Assembly (NCBI RefSeq): GCF_001514535.1
Contig: NZ_BCNO01000002.1
Location: forward strand, 339,721 to 403,720
Length of the DNA stretch: 64,000 bases
Direction of reading: 5' to 3'
Origin: Thermodesulfovibrio aggregans
GTDB lineage: Bacteria; Nitrospirota; Thermodesulfovibrionia; Thermodesulfovibrionales; Thermodesulfovibrionaceae
The notes beneath the pieces were generated by a model, which saw nothing but the letters and a program-made list of their open reading frames with translations, was not told the DNA's origin and did no database searches. Below, in pieces: positions 43,738-53,096 of the stretch (the first letter of the stretch is position 1; each line of letters opens with the position of its first letter). The translations under genes and the position numbers were made by a program.

Positions 43738-44427
43738 TTATTTCTCCTTTGGATCTTCTGTTTTGGATTTTGAATAGCCTGTAGAGGCTTTAAGCTGTCT
43801 TGGTGAATTAGCCTTTGACCAATCCTTTGGACCCAGGATATTTTCATAAAATTTTTCCATAAGTCCTCTTTTTTCCAAAGTTTCATATGCAATTATCCAT
43901 GCGCACTTTCTCAGAGGATTAACTTCGCATCTGCCTTCTTTGTATCCTCCGCATGGTCCATTGAGCATTGATTTTGGACAGAGAGTTACAACGCACACTC
44001 CTGTTATGGCAAGAAAACATTCACCGCAGGCACGACATCTTTCCTCAAATTCTCTGAATCTCCGCATGTTACCAATAAAAAGTGTATCATTTAATGGAAT
44101 AACTGGTTTTTCTTCAAAAAGTTCTGTAATAGTTTGCGTTCCTGCACCACAGGAAAGAACCATTATGCATTGAGCTTGCTCAATAGCCTCTTTGTATTGA
44201 GAGAGTTCTCTTTTAGTTCCAAGAATCTGACAGCCTGTTTTTGCAATCATCCATCCAGTTACTTTTTTATGATTGTCTTCAAGCCATTGTTTTAAATTTA
44301 AAATCGCTTCCTCATTACCTGTGCCGCATAAAGTGGCGCATTCGGAACAGCCAATAAGAAAGAATTTATCAAGATTTTCAATATATTTTTCAATCTCTTT
44401 TAAATCTTTCCTGTTACTTACAATCAC
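43738..44427 (-). CDS. metV: MetV-like methylenetetrahydrofolate reductase partner (MTHFR_C domain)
   Basis: The 229-residue cysteine-rich protein matches the MTHFR C-terminal-domain family that pairs with MetF in acetogens. Visible motifs are LIGCSECATLCGTG, MIAKTGCQILG, VLSCGAGTQTI, ERCRACGECFLAITGGVC-like cluster region and NGPCGGYKEGRCEV. The cysteines probably bind zinc and an Fe-S cluster. It overlaps folD by 4 nt and precedes metF by 2 nt. Confidence 0.88.
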   Translation of the reverse strand: MIVSNRKDLKEIEKYIENLDKFFLIGCSECATLCGTGNEEAILNLKQWLEDNHKKVTGWMIAKTGCQILGTKRELSQYKEAIEQAQCIMVLSCGAGTQTITELFEEKPVIPLNDTLFIGNMRRFREFEERCRACGECFLAITGVCVVTLCPKSMLNGPCGGYKEGRCEVNPLRKCAWIIAYETLEKRGLMEKFYENILGPKDWSKANSPRQLKASTGYSKSKTEDPKEK

Positions 44428-45281
44428 AGCAGTCCTCTCTGAAGCTTTGCCGCATAAATCGTATTTTCCATAAGCATAGCTATTGTCATTGGTCCAACTC
44501 CTCCTGGAACAGGTGTAATGTAAGAGGCTTTTTCTTTAACCGCATCAAAATCAACATCTCCTACAACTTTTCCTGAAGCTGTAACATTTATTCCAATGTC
44601 AATTACAACAGCACCTTCCTTTACCATTGAAGCCTTGATAAAACGCTCTTTGCCTATGGCAACACATAAAATATCAGCTTTTTTTGTTATCTCCTGAATC
44701 TCTTTTGTTTTACTGTGGCAGATTGTAACCGTGGCGTTTCTTCTTAATAGAATTAAAGAAAGAGGTTTCCCTACAATAATACTTCTTCCAATTACAACAG
44801 CATTTTTCCCTTCAAGAGTAATTTTATATTCATCAATCATTCTTAAAACGCCTTTTGGTGTGCACGGAATAAACAGTGGATTATCAATCAAAAGTCTTCC
44901 AAGACAGTATGGAGTAAAACCATCTACATCTTTAAATGGATCTATTTTTTGTAAAACTCTCTGCTCAGCTAAATGTCTTGGAAGTGGTAATTGAACGAGT
45001 ATTCCATTTACCTTAGGATTTTCATTTAATTCATTGATGATATTAGTTAAAACTGATTCATTTGTATTTTCAGGAAGTTTGTAAACCTGGCTTTCAATCC
45101 CAAGTTCATTGCAGGCTTTTTCCTTATAAGAAACATATTTTTGACTTGCCTTATTTTCCCCAACAAGCAAAACAGCAAGACATGGCTTAATGCCTTTATT
45201 TTTCAGTTCAGATACCTCATTTTTTAGTTCCTCTTTAATCTTATTTGCAAGCATTTTGCCATCAATAATTACTGCGCTCAT
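44424..45281 (-). CDS. folD: Methylenetetrahydrofolate dehydrogenase/methenyltetrahydrofolate cyclohydrolase
   Basis: The 285-residue protein has YVSYKEKACNELGI (catalytic Lys of the cyclohydrolase site), GILVQLPLPRHL, the NADP-binding VVIGRSIIVGKPLSLILL and the C-terminal PGGVGPMTIAMLMENT. It interconverts methylene-, methenyl- and formyl-tetrahydrofolate. It is adjacent to folE and overlaps metV by 4 nt. Confidence 0.97.
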   Translation of the reverse strand: MSAVIIDGKMLANKIKEELKNEVSELKNKGIKPCLAVLLVGENKASQKYVSYKEKACNELGIESQVYKLPENTNESVLTNIINELNENPKVNGILVQLPLPRHLAEQRVLQKIDPFKDVDGFTPYCLGRLLIDNPLFIPCTPKGVLRMIDEYKITLEGKNAVVIGRSIIVGKPLSLILLRRNATVTICHSKTKEIQEITKKADILCVAIGKERFIKASMVKEGAVVIDIGINVTASGKVVGDVDFDAVKEKASYITPVPGGVGPMTIAMLMENTIYAAKLQRGLL

Positions 45282-45845
45282 TTATTTATCCTTATTTATC
45301 AATTCTAATGCTTCCTGTCTGGTTGTCTGACTTTTTCTAAAAATACCTCTTACTGCAGAGGTAATTGTTTTTACACCTGGTTTTTTTATCCCTCTCATAC
45401 TCATGCATAAATGCTCTGCTTCAATAACTACCATGCATCCCTTTGGTTTTATCTTTTCCACTATCAAGTCCGCCAGTTGTTTGGTAAGTCTTTCCTGAAC
45501 TTGGGGTCTTTTTGCTAGATAATCAAGAGCACGAGGAAGCTCACTTAATCCAACTATTCTGCCATCGGGAATATAGGCAATATGTGCATTTCCAAAAAAA
45601 GGTAAAAAGTGGTGTTCACAAACAGAATAAAATGGTATATTTCTTAGAAGAACCATCTCGTCGTGAGTTTCTCCCTCAATGCATTTGAGCAACTCCTCCT
45701 CAGGAGGTTCAAGTCCTTTAAAAATTTCCTCATACATTCTTGCAATACGATCAGGAGTTTCAACAAGTCCTTCTCTTTCAGGATTTTCTCCAATTCCCTC
45801 AATAATAAGTCTTACACCTTTTTTAATCTTTTCTCTGTCAAACAC
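45282..45845 (-). CDS. folE: GTP cyclohydrolase I
   Basis: The 187-residue protein has the zinc-binding [12 protein letters not shown] and CMSMRGI, the GTP-binding [18 protein letters not shown] and [11 protein letters not shown]. It produces dihydroneopterin triphosphate, the shared precursor for folate and, through QueD (11237-11605), queuosine. It overlaps ygfA by 8 nt and abuts folD. Confidence 0.97.
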   Translation of the reverse strand: MFDREKIKKGVRLIIEGIGENPEREGLVETPDRIARMYEEIFKGLEPPEEELLKCIEGETHDEMVLLRNIPFYSVCEHHFLPFFGNAHIAYIPDGRIVGLSELPRALDYLAKRPQVQERLTKQLADLIVEKIKPKGCMVVIEAEHLCMSMRGIKKPGVKTITSAVRGIFRKSQTTRQEALELINKDK

Positions 45846-46386
45846 AGTTTATCACCCTTTCATCAGTTATTATAAAATCAACCTTTATATCATGGTTTTC
45901 TATAGGTATCTCATCTAAAATTTGCTCTTCATAGGCTAATCCAACTGACAATCCTTTTTTGTTGGCAAGAAGCCTATCATAAAACCCACCACCATATCCA
46001 ATTCTAAAACATTTTTTATCAAAAGCTAATCCGGGCACTGCAATAACCTCAATCTCATCAAGTTCAGCTTTCTTAGCGTTAAAGGGTTCAAGGATTGATT
46101 TATATCCTTTTGCCAGTTGAGAGATATCTTTTACCCAGTAAACTTCTAAAGTTTTTTCCTTTACCTTTGGAAAAGCTGTTTTTATTGAGAGTTTTTTACA
46201 TTGTTCAAAAATTCTCCATGTATCAACCTCACTTCCAAAGGAGGCATATAGAAGCACTGTTTTTATATGCCTTTGTTTCATGAAATCAATGAATTTTAAA
46301 GCAATTTTTTCATCCTTTCTAATTTTTATCTCCTGTTCAATTTTATTCCTCATTTCAAGCATTTTTTTTCTAATTTCTTTTTTCAT
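45838..46386 (-). CDS. ygfA: 5-formyltetrahydrofolate cyclo-ligase
   Basis: The 182-residue protein has the family pattern: N-terminal [56 protein letters not shown] and the terminal DERVINCV. It returns 5-formyltetrahydrofolate to methenyltetrahydrofolate with ATP. It heads the operon ygfA-folE-folD-metV-metF-pilB-nadB-pyk and diverges from argD across a 51-nt gap. Confidence 0.93.
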   Translation of the reverse strand: MKKEIRKKMLEMRNKIEQEIKIRKDEKIALKFIDFMKQRHIKTVLLYASFGSEVDTWRIFEQCKKLSIKTAFPKVKEKTLEVYWVKDISQLAKGYKSILEPFNAKKAELDEIEVIAVPGLAFDKKCFRIGYGGGFYDRLLANKKGLSVGLAYEEQILDEIPIENHDIKVDFIITDERVINCV

Positions 46387-46420
46387 TAATCTAAAATTAT
46401 ACCATTAACAGGCTTTTTTA

Positions 46421-46429
46421 TGGTATTAT
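46421..46429 (+). promoter_or_regulatory. Extended -10 promoter of argD
   Basis: TGGTATTAT ends 8 nt before the argD ATG at 46438, with no Shine-Dalgarno sequence between, consistent with a leaderless or near-leaderless transcript. Confidence 0.5.
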
Positions 46430-46437
46430 AAAGCTTT

Positions 46438-47643
46438 ATGGAAGCAAAAGAGGTCATAGAACTCAGTGAAAAATATTTAATCCCAACTTATAAAAGATTT
46501 CCTGTTGTTTTGAGAAAGGGTAGGGGTGTAAGAGTATGGGACATTAATGGAAAGGAATATATAGATTGTCTTGCAGGTATTGCGGTAAATGTGCTTGGAC
46601 ATTGTCCAAGAAAAGTGGTATTAGAAGTGCAAAAACAGGTGCAGAGATTGATTCATGTATCAAATCTTTACTATACAGAGCCTCAGGTAAAACTCGCTAA
46701 AATTTTAATTGAAAACTCATTTGCAGATAGAGTTTTTTTCTGTAATTCCGGGACAGAAGCAAATGAAGGTGCGTTGAAACTCTCAAGAATATACATGAAA
46801 AATAAATTTGGTGAGCAACGCCATGAATTTATCGCAGCAGAAAACTCATTTCACGGAAGAAGTTTCGGAAGTCTCTCGGTTACAGGGCAGGAAAAGTATC
46901 ATCATGGCTTTGAACCATTGCTTCCAGGGGTAAAGTTTGTTCCCTTTAATGATGTAGAAGCCATAGAAAAGGCAATTACAGATAAGACCTGTGCTGTAAT
47001 TCTTGAACCAATTCAGGCAGAGGGCGGAGTTAACATTCCTGATAAAAACTATCTTAAAGAGGTTCGTGAAATCTGCGACAAATATAAGATTCTTCTTATC
47101 TTGGATGAAGTTCAGACAGGAATTGGAAGGACTGGCAAACTTTTTGCCTATGAGCACTTTGGAATTGAACCGGACATTATGACGCTTGCAAAAGGTCTTG
47201 GTGGAGGACTTCCAATTGGAGCAATTCTTACAAAGGAAGAAATTGCTCAGGCATTTGCCCCAAAAACTCATGCTTCCACATTTGGTGGAAATCCTGTTGC
47301 CTGTGCAGCTGCAGTGGCAACTCTTGAGACAATTCTTGAAGATGGTTATCTTCTTGACTACTGCCAGAGAATTTCAAAGTATTTTATGAAAAAGCTTAAT
47401 GGCTTGAAGGAAAAATATCCAGAAATAATTAAAGAAATAAGAGGTATAGGACTTTTAATTGGCATAGAGCTTACAGACAGTGGAGTCCCGATTGTTGAAA
47501 AATGTCTGGAAAAGGGACTTTTAATAGGACTTGCAGGAGATGGCTCTGTGATAAGATTTACTCCACCTTTGATAATTGAAAAGGACGATGTGGATGAGGC
47601 AGTCTCTATTTTTGATAAAGCACTTAAGGAGGCTATAAAGTGA
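46438..47643 (+). CDS. argD: Acetylornithine aminotransferase
   Basis: The 401-residue PLP enzyme has VFFCNSGTEANEGALKLSR, ENSFHGRSFGSLS, ILEPIQAEGGV, LLILDEVQTGIGRTG and the Schiff-base lysine in MTLAKGLGGGLPIGA, followed by STFGGNPVACAAA. It belongs to the class III omega-aminotransferases and acts in arginine biosynthesis; the adjacent argF supports that assignment over other class III members. Confidence 0.94.
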   Translation: MEAKEVIELSEKYLIPTYKRFPVVLRKGRGVRVWDINGKEYIDCLAGIAVNVLGHCPRKVVLEVQKQVQRLIHVSNLYYTEPQVKLAKILIENSFADRVFFCNSGTEANEGALKLSRIYMKNKFGEQRHEFIAAENSFHGRSFGSLSVTGQEKYHHGFEPLLPGVKFVPFNDVEAIEKAITDKTCAVILEPIQAEGGVNIPDKNYLKEVREICDKYKILLILDEVQTGIGRTGKLFAYEHFGIEPDIMTLAKGLGGGLPIGAILTKEEIAQAFAPKTHASTFGGNPVACAAAVATLETILEDGYLLDYCQRISKYFMKKLNGLKEKYPEIIKEIRGIGLLIGIELTDSGVPIVEKCLEKGLLIGLAGDGSVIRFTPPLIIEKDDVDEAVSIFDKALKEAIK

Positions 47644-48539
47644 AGCGAGACTATCTCAGAGTGCTTGATTTAAGTAAAGATGAATTTATCTCACTTATAA
47701 ATAGAGCAATTGAGTTTAAATCAAATAAAGATTTTTCAAAGTGTCCTCTCATTGGTAAAAGCATTGGTATGATTTTTGAAAAACCTTCAACAAGAACAAG
47801 AGTTTCCTTTGAAGTGGCAATTTATCAGTTAGGAGCACATCCCCTATGTTTAAGTTCAAAGGAACTTCAGCTTTCAAGGGGAGAAACAATAAAAGATACT
47901 GCTCAGGTGCTTTCAAGATATCTTGATGGCATTGTAATCAGAACTTTTTCTCATGCAATAGTTGAAGAGTTTGCAAAATACTCTACAGTCCCTGTTATAA
48001 ATGCTTTGACTGATGAACACCATCCCTGTCAGGCACTGGCAGATATGATGACAATTCTGGAGAAAAAGGGTAGACTTGAGGGAATAAAACTTGCTTATGT
48101 TGGTGATGGAAACAATGTGGCGAACTCTTTAATTGAAGCAAGCACTTTAACAGGAGTTAAAATTCATGTGGCAACGCCTGAAGGATATGAGCCTTCAGAA
48201 GAAGTAATTGAAAAAGCAAAAACTCATACTGAAGTAAAACTCTTTAACAATCCAGAAGAGGCAGTTAAAGAGGCAGATGTAATTTATACAGATGTATGGC
48301 TAAGCATGGGTGAAGAGGAAAACGTTGAAAAGAAAAGAAAATTGAAAGATTTTCAGGTAAACAGTCAACTTCTGAAGAGAGCAAAGTCTGATGCAATAGT
48401 GATGCACTGTCTGCCAGCTCACAGAGGAGAAGAAATAACCGATGAAGTGATTGACGGACCTCAGAGCGTTGTATTAGAGCAGGCAGAAAACAGACTTCAT
48501 ACTTCAAAGGCAATTCTTGAGTTTCTTCTTGCCTTGTAG
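47640..48539 (+). CDS. argF: Ornithine carbamoyltransferase
   Basis: The GTG start at 47640 overlaps the argD stop (GTGA) behind AAGGAGGC. The 299-residue protein has the carbamoyl-phosphate loop FEKPSTRTRVSFEVA, the motif TDEHHPCQALADMMT, the ornithine-specific DVWLSMGEE and MHCLPAHRGEEI. It forms citrulline from ornithine and carbamoyl phosphate. A terminator follows immediately. Confidence 0.96.
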   Translation: MKRDYLRVLDLSKDEFISLINRAIEFKSNKDFSKCPLIGKSIGMIFEKPSTRTRVSFEVAIYQLGAHPLCLSSKELQLSRGETIKDTAQVLSRYLDGIVIRTFSHAIVEEFAKYSTVPVINALTDEHHPCQALADMMTILEKKGRLEGIKLAYVGDGNNVANSLIEASTLTGVKIHVATPEGYEPSEEVIEKAKTHTEVKLFNNPEEAVKEADVIYTDVWLSMGEEENVEKKRKLKDFQVNSQLLKRAKSDAIVMHCLPAHRGEEITDEVIDGPQSVVLEQAENRLHTSKAILEFLLAL

Positions 48540-48546
48540 GAATTTT

Positions 48547-48568
48547 CCTACAAGCATGTAGGATTTTT
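48547..48568 (+). terminator. Rho-independent terminator after argF
   Basis: CCTACA and TGTAGG form a perfect 6-bp stem with loop AGCA, followed by ATTTTT. It begins 8 nt after the argF stop. Confidence 0.75.
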
Positions 48569-48631
48569 CTGATTTACAATACCCTGCAAATTGTGGATAA
48601 TTTATTAAAAACTTTTCAAGGAGGTTAAACT

Positions 48632-50398
48632 ATGCCCTGGAAAATGGACATCAATCCATTGGGTAGCCTTGCCTTAAGTGCTCTGGTTGCGGCAGTGCCT
48701 ATTCTTTATCTTTTCTGGGCACTTGCCTACAAAAGAATGAAAGGGCACTGGGCAGCAATTTCAGCGGTAGCTATTGCTGTTTTAATCTCTATTGTTGCCT
48801 ATGGAATGCCGGTGAATCTTTCTTTATTCTCAATTTTTAATGGTTTTCTTTTTGGTCTGTGGCCCGTTTGCTGGATTGTTGTTACAGCAGTTTATATTTA
48901 CAATCTTTCTGTTGAAACAAAGCAGTTTGAGATTATCAAAAACTCTCTTGCTGCAATCTCTGATGACAGAAGAGTTCAGGCAGTAATTATTGCTTATTCT
49001 TTCGGTGCATTCCTTGAAGGAGCTGCAGGATTTGGAACACCTGTTGCAATTTCTGCAGCAATGCTTGCCGGATTGGGATTCAATCCTATTTATGCTGCAG
49101 GTATCTGTCTTATTGCAAATACGGCACCTGTTGCCTTCGGTGCAATTGGAATTCCTATTGTTGTCGGCTCAGCAGTCTCTGGCGTTGATATGATGGCAAT
49201 GAGTAAGATGGTTGGAAGACAACTTCCATTTTTCAGCATAATAGTCCCATTTTATATGGCTGTTGTTATGGCTGGATGGAAAAAAGCTGTTGAAATCTGG
49301 CCCATTCTTTTAGTAAGTGGAGGTTCTTTTGCGTTAACACAATTTTTAGTTTCAAACTATATTGGTCCTTACCTGCCAGATATACTTTCAGCAATTGTAT
49401 CAATTATTGCAACAGTAGTATTTGCTAAAATATGGCATCCAAAGGAATCGTGGACCTTTGAACATGAGGCAGCGGCAACGGGAAAGGCAAAGCTTGAATA
49501 TACTGCTGGTCAGGTATTCAGAGCTTGGGCACCATTTATACTTCTTTCAATTTTCGTTGCTGCATGGGGTATAAAGCCAGTTAAAGCTTATCTTGACCAG
49601 ATAGCCACTTTTAAATTCCCTATCACAGGGCTTGACAAGGAAGTAATTGATCATCTTGGAAAACCAAAAGCCGCAGTTTATGCTTTTAACATACTCTCTG
49701 CAGCTGGAACAGCAATACTCTTTGCAGGAATACTCTCAATTCCTGTAATGGGAGCATCAATTGGAACTGCTCTCAGAGTTGCAGGGAAAACCCTAAATCA
49801 GCTTAAATGGCCTATTGTAACAATTGGAACAATTCTTGGATTTGCCTATCTTTATAATTTCTCAGGAATGGCTATTACACTTGGTTATGCCTTTGCATCA
49901 ACTGGTGTAATTTTCCCATTCTTTGCAGCATTTCTTGGCTGGCTTGGTGTTTTCATGACCGGTTCAGATACGTCTTCCAATGCTTTGTTTGGAAAGCTTC
50001 AGGAAGTTACAGCCCGTCAGATTGGAATAGACCCTGTGCTAACTGTTGCAACAAACTCTTCCGGTGGAGTTTTTGGTAAAATGATTTCTCCCCAGTCTAT
50101 CGCAGTAGCAACTGCAGCAACAGGTTATGTCGGACATGAAGGTGATATCTTCAGATTTACTCTTAAACACTCCATAATACTTACTTTCCTCATGGGTGTA
50201 TTGGCAATGCTTCAGGCGTATGTATTTACATGGATGATACCACAATGGGAGCAGGTTGTCCAGGCAGCTGCACAGGCAGCAAAACCTGCAGCAGCAACTC
50301 CTTCTACAGAGGGACTTAACTATCTAATAATAACTTTTGCAGTATCCATATTTATAGTCATTCTATCAAGAGTAGTAGGTAGGGGAGCTATAAGATGA
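48632..50398 (+). CDS. lctP: L-lactate permease
   Basis: The 588-residue protein has about 13-14 transmembrane segments and the LctP/GlcA family blocks FGAFLEGAAGFGTPVAISA, NTAPVAFGAIGIPI, GWLGVFMTGSDTSSNALFG and NSSGGVFGKMISPQSIAVA. It imports lactate with protons. A strong AAGGAGG site precedes the ATG. It is the first gene of a lactate oxidation operon and overlaps the dehydrogenase gene by 4 nt. Confidence 0.96.
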   Translation: MPWKMDINPLGSLALSALVAAVPILYLFWALAYKRMKGHWAAISAVAIAVLISIVAYGMPVNLSLFSIFNGFLFGLWPVCWIVVTAVYIYNLSVETKQFEIIKNSLAAISDDRRVQAVIIAYSFGAFLEGAAGFGTPVAISAAMLAGLGFNPIYAAGICLIANTAPVAFGAIGIPIVVGSAVSGVDMMAMSKMVGRQLPFFSIIVPFYMAVVMAGWKKAVEIWPILLVSGGSFALTQFLVSNYIGPYLPDILSAIVSIIATVVFAKIWHPKESWTFEHEAAATGKAKLEYTAGQVFRAWAPFILLSIFVAAWGIKPVKAYLDQIATFKFPITGLDKEVIDHLGKPKAAVYAFNILSAAGTAILFAGILSIPVMGASIGTALRVAGKTLNQLKWPIVTIGTILGFAYLYNFSGMAITLGYAFASTGVIFPFFAAFLGWLGVFMTGSDTSSNALFGKLQEVTARQIGIDPVLTVATNSSGGVFGKMISPQSIAVATAATGYVGHEGDIFRFTLKHSIILTFLMGVLAMLQAYVFTWMIPQWEQVVQAAAQAAKPAAATPSTEGLNYLIITFAVSIFIVILSRVVGRGAIR

Positions 50399-51786
50399 TT
50401 GATAAAACTTTTATAGATAAGTGTAAGAATATTTTTGGACCTGAAAATGTTCTTACTGATAAGGCTGAACTTATCTCATATAGTTATGATGCCACCCCCG
50501 GGATTCCTCGGGAAATTCCCGGGGTGGTTGTTTTTCCTGAAAATACAAAACAGGTGCAGGAACTTGTCATTCTTGCAAGACAAACAAAAACACCAATTTA
50601 TCCAAGAGGTGCTGGAACTTCTTTAAGCGGAGGTCCTGTTCCTCTAAGCAAAGGTGTTGTCATAGGTTTTCAGCGAATGAACAGGATTATTGAGATAGAT
50701 CCGGACAATCTTACAGCTACAGTTCAACCGGGTGTGGTTGTGGCAGAGCTGAACAATGCTGTGGCAAAATACGGACTTCTTTATCCACCAGATCCTGGTT
50801 CAATGGCAACAGCTACAGTTGGAGGCACAGTAGCCGAGAATGCAGGTGGACTGAGAGGATTAAAGTATGGCGTCACTAAGCATTACATAATGGGAATGGA
50901 AGTTGTAATGCCTACCGGTGAGATATTCAGATTTGGTGGAAAAACAGTAAAGAATGTAACTGCCTATGATTTTACCCATCTGTTTGTTGGTTCTGAGGGA
51001 ACACTTGGTATTGTAACAGAGATAATTTGTAAGCTAATTCCAGCTCCAAAATATCGTAAATCAATGATAGCGTTCTTCAGTAAACTTGAAGACGCAGGTA
51101 AAACCGTTACAGATATTGTTCGCAATCATGTAATCCCCGCCACTCTTGAAATAATGGATAAGGTTACCATTCAGACAGTAGAAAACTATGCAAAAGTAGG
51201 ACTTCCAACTGATGTAGAAGCTCTCTTACTCATAGAAGTTGATGGGATGGGGCAGGATTCTGTATTGTGGGAAGCTGAAAAATGCGTTGAAATAATAAAA
51301 CAAAATAACGGAACATACAAAATCGCAGAAACTGATGCTGAAAGAGACTCTCTATGGGCAGCTCGAAGAGCAGCACTTCCTGCGCTTGCTCAGGTAAAAC
51401 CTGCAACAATACTTGAAGATGCTACAGTTCCAAGAACAAAGCTTGTAGATATGCTTGTTGCAGTGCAGAATATTGCAAAAAAATACAACCTCATGATTGG
51501 CACTTTTGGACATGCCGGTGACGGAAACCTTCATCCCACACTTCTTGTTGACCCAATGAATAAAGAAGAAATGGAAAGAGTACATAAAGCAGTAGATGAA
51601 ATTTTTGAAGTGGCACTTTCTCTTGGTGGAACACTTTCTGGAGAGCACGGAATTGGTGTGGCAAAGCTCAAGTATCTTAAAAATGAAATCGGACGCTCAG
51701 GGATTGAAACTATGCGCAGAATCAAGCAAGCCCTTGACCCTGACAACATACTCAATCCTGGTAAACTCGTTCCTATGGAGGACTAA
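50395..51786 (+). CDS. FAD-linked D-lactate/glycolate dehydrogenase (GlcD family)
   Basis: The 463-residue protein has the PCMH FAD-binding fold (YPRGAGTSLSGGPVPL, PPDPGSMATATVGGTVAENAGG split at the pyrophosphate loop, GSEGTLGIVTEI) and the C-terminal catalytic cap with GHAGDGNLHP, SGEHGIGVAKLKYL and DPDNILNPGKL. It oxidises D-lactate or glycolate to the 2-oxoacid and passes electrons to the Fe-S protein encoded next. The permease context favours lactate. Confidence 0.93.
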   Translation: MIDKTFIDKCKNIFGPENVLTDKAELISYSYDATPGIPREIPGVVVFPENTKQVQELVILARQTKTPIYPRGAGTSLSGGPVPLSKGVVIGFQRMNRIIEIDPDNLTATVQPGVVVAELNNAVAKYGLLYPPDPGSMATATVGGTVAENAGGLRGLKYGVTKHYIMGMEVVMPTGEIFRFGGKTVKNVTAYDFTHLFVGSEGTLGIVTEIICKLIPAPKYRKSMIAFFSKLEDAGKTVTDIVRNHVIPATLEIMDKVTIQTVENYAKVGLPTDVEALLLIEVDGMGQDSVLWEAEKCVEIIKQNNGTYKIAETDAERDSLWAARRAALPALAQVKPATILEDATVPRTKLVDMLVAVQNIAKKYNLMIGTFGHAGDGNLHPTLLVDPMNKEEMERVHKAVDEIFEVALSLGGTLSGEHGIGVAKLKYLKNEIGRSGIETMRRIKQALDPDNILNPGKLVPMED

Positions 51787-51787
51787 A

Positions 51788-53095
51788 ATGCCTGCTACTG
51801 CAGCAAAAACAGTATTTGATGATGTGGAAACTCTCAAACGAGAGTTGATAAGATGCATGAAATGCGGAAACTGTATGTCCGCATGTCCAATTTACAATGT
51901 TGAAAAAAAAGAGTCCTCTGTTGCTCGCGGAAAAATTGCACTTGGAGAAGCTATTCTTGATGATAAAATTAACATAGATGATGAAATTCTTGTAAAACTT
52001 ATCTTTAACTGTCTTGTATGTAAATCGTGCATGATGGCATGTCCATCTGGAGTTCGTTTTGACAGAATCATTCTCGGACTTAGAGCTGCCATTGCAAGAA
52101 AAAAGGGTATTCCTTTTGTTAAAAAGGCACTTTTTGGATTGCTGAAAAATCCAGAGCTTTTTGACAAGGGAATGAAAGCCTTTGCTGCCATGCAGGGATT
52201 TTTTCTTACAAAAGAAGGAGAGAAAGCCCGTGCACCCAGAGGATTTTTGAGACAGTTTGGGAAAAGATTTGATAAAGACTTTGTTTTACCGGAACTAAGT
52301 AAGGAAAGCTTCAGGGATAGAGTTTCTGAAGTTATAGATGTAGAGAATTCTCAGGCAACTGCAGTATTCTTTACAGGTTGCTCTGTTAACTATTTTTATC
52401 CTGATGTGGGAGAAGATTTACTCTTTGTTTTAAGGAAAAACAAAGTTAAATCAATTACTCCAAAGCAACAGAACTGCTGTGGAATGCCTGTTATGGTTCA
52501 TGGAGACATTGAAACAGCAAGGGAACTTGCAAAGAAAAATCTTGACATATTTGAAAAAACTGCTGGACAATACATTGTAACAGTCTGTGGTTCCTGTGGA
52601 AGCGCTTTAAAGCATGAATACCCGATTATTCTTGAGGGAACAGAATATGAAGAAAAAGCAAAAAAATGGGCTGAAAGAGTTTATGATATATCAACATTTC
52701 TGCTTAAAGTTATCAAATTTGAGCCACCAAAGGGAAAGGTTGAGCTAAAAGTTACCTATCACGATTCCTGTCATCTTAAAAAATCAATGAAAGTATTTAA
52801 TGAACCAAGACAGTTGCTCAAAATGATTCCTGGAGTTACTCTTGTTGAGATGAAAAAACCCGACGCATGCTGTGGTAGTGGAGGAAGTTATCACTTGACT
52901 CATGCAGATACAGCCTTGAAAATTGCAAAAGCTAAAGTAGAGGATATAAAGGCAACAGGAGCAGATGCTGTATGCACAGGCTGTCCTGCCTGCATGATGG
53001 AGCTTTTTGAGGGATTGCACAGATGGCAGGGAGACTGTAAAGTCTTGCACACAGTTAATCTACTTGCACAAGCATATAAAAAAGAGGAGGGATAA
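51788..53095 (+). CDS. Fe-S oxidoreductase subunit with two CCG domains (GlcF/LutA-like)
   Basis: The start is ATG 51788, one base after the upstream stop; the open frame extends further upstream inside the dehydrogenase and is not used. The 435-residue protein has two 4Fe-4S motifs, CMKCGNCMSACPIY near residue 22 and CLVCKSCMMACPSG near residue 75. Two CCG motifs follow, NCCGMPVMVHGD near residue 229 and DACCGSGGSYH near residue 360, which in heterodisulfide-reductase-type proteins bind special clusters. It probably takes electrons from the flavoprotein dehydrogenase to the quinone pool or another carrier. Confidence 0.9.
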   Translation: MPATAAKTVFDDVETLKRELIRCMKCGNCMSACPIYNVEKKESSVARGKIALGEAILDDKINIDDEILVKLIFNCLVCKSCMMACPSGVRFDRIILGLRAAIARKKGIPFVKKALFGLLKNPELFDKGMKAFAAMQGFFLTKEGEKARAPRGFLRQFGKRFDKDFVLPELSKESFRDRVSEVIDVENSQATAVFFTGCSVNYFYPDVGEDLLFVLRKNKVKSITPKQQNCCGMPVMVHGDIETARELAKKNLDIFEKTAGQYIVTVCGSCGSALKHEYPIILEGTEYEEKAKKWAERVYDISTFLLKVIKFEPPKGKVELKVTYHDSCHLKKSMKVFNEPRQLLKMIPGVTLVEMKKPDACCGSGGSYHLTHADTALKIAKAKVEDIKATGADAVCTGCPACMMELFEGLHRWQGDCKVLHTVNLLAQAYKKEEG

Positions 53096-53096
53096 A

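Noticed and set aside
42840..46437. A riboswitch upstream of the folate/C1 operon
   Set aside because: The genes abut or overlap and only 51 nt separate ygfA from argD; there is no room for, or sign of, an aptamer.
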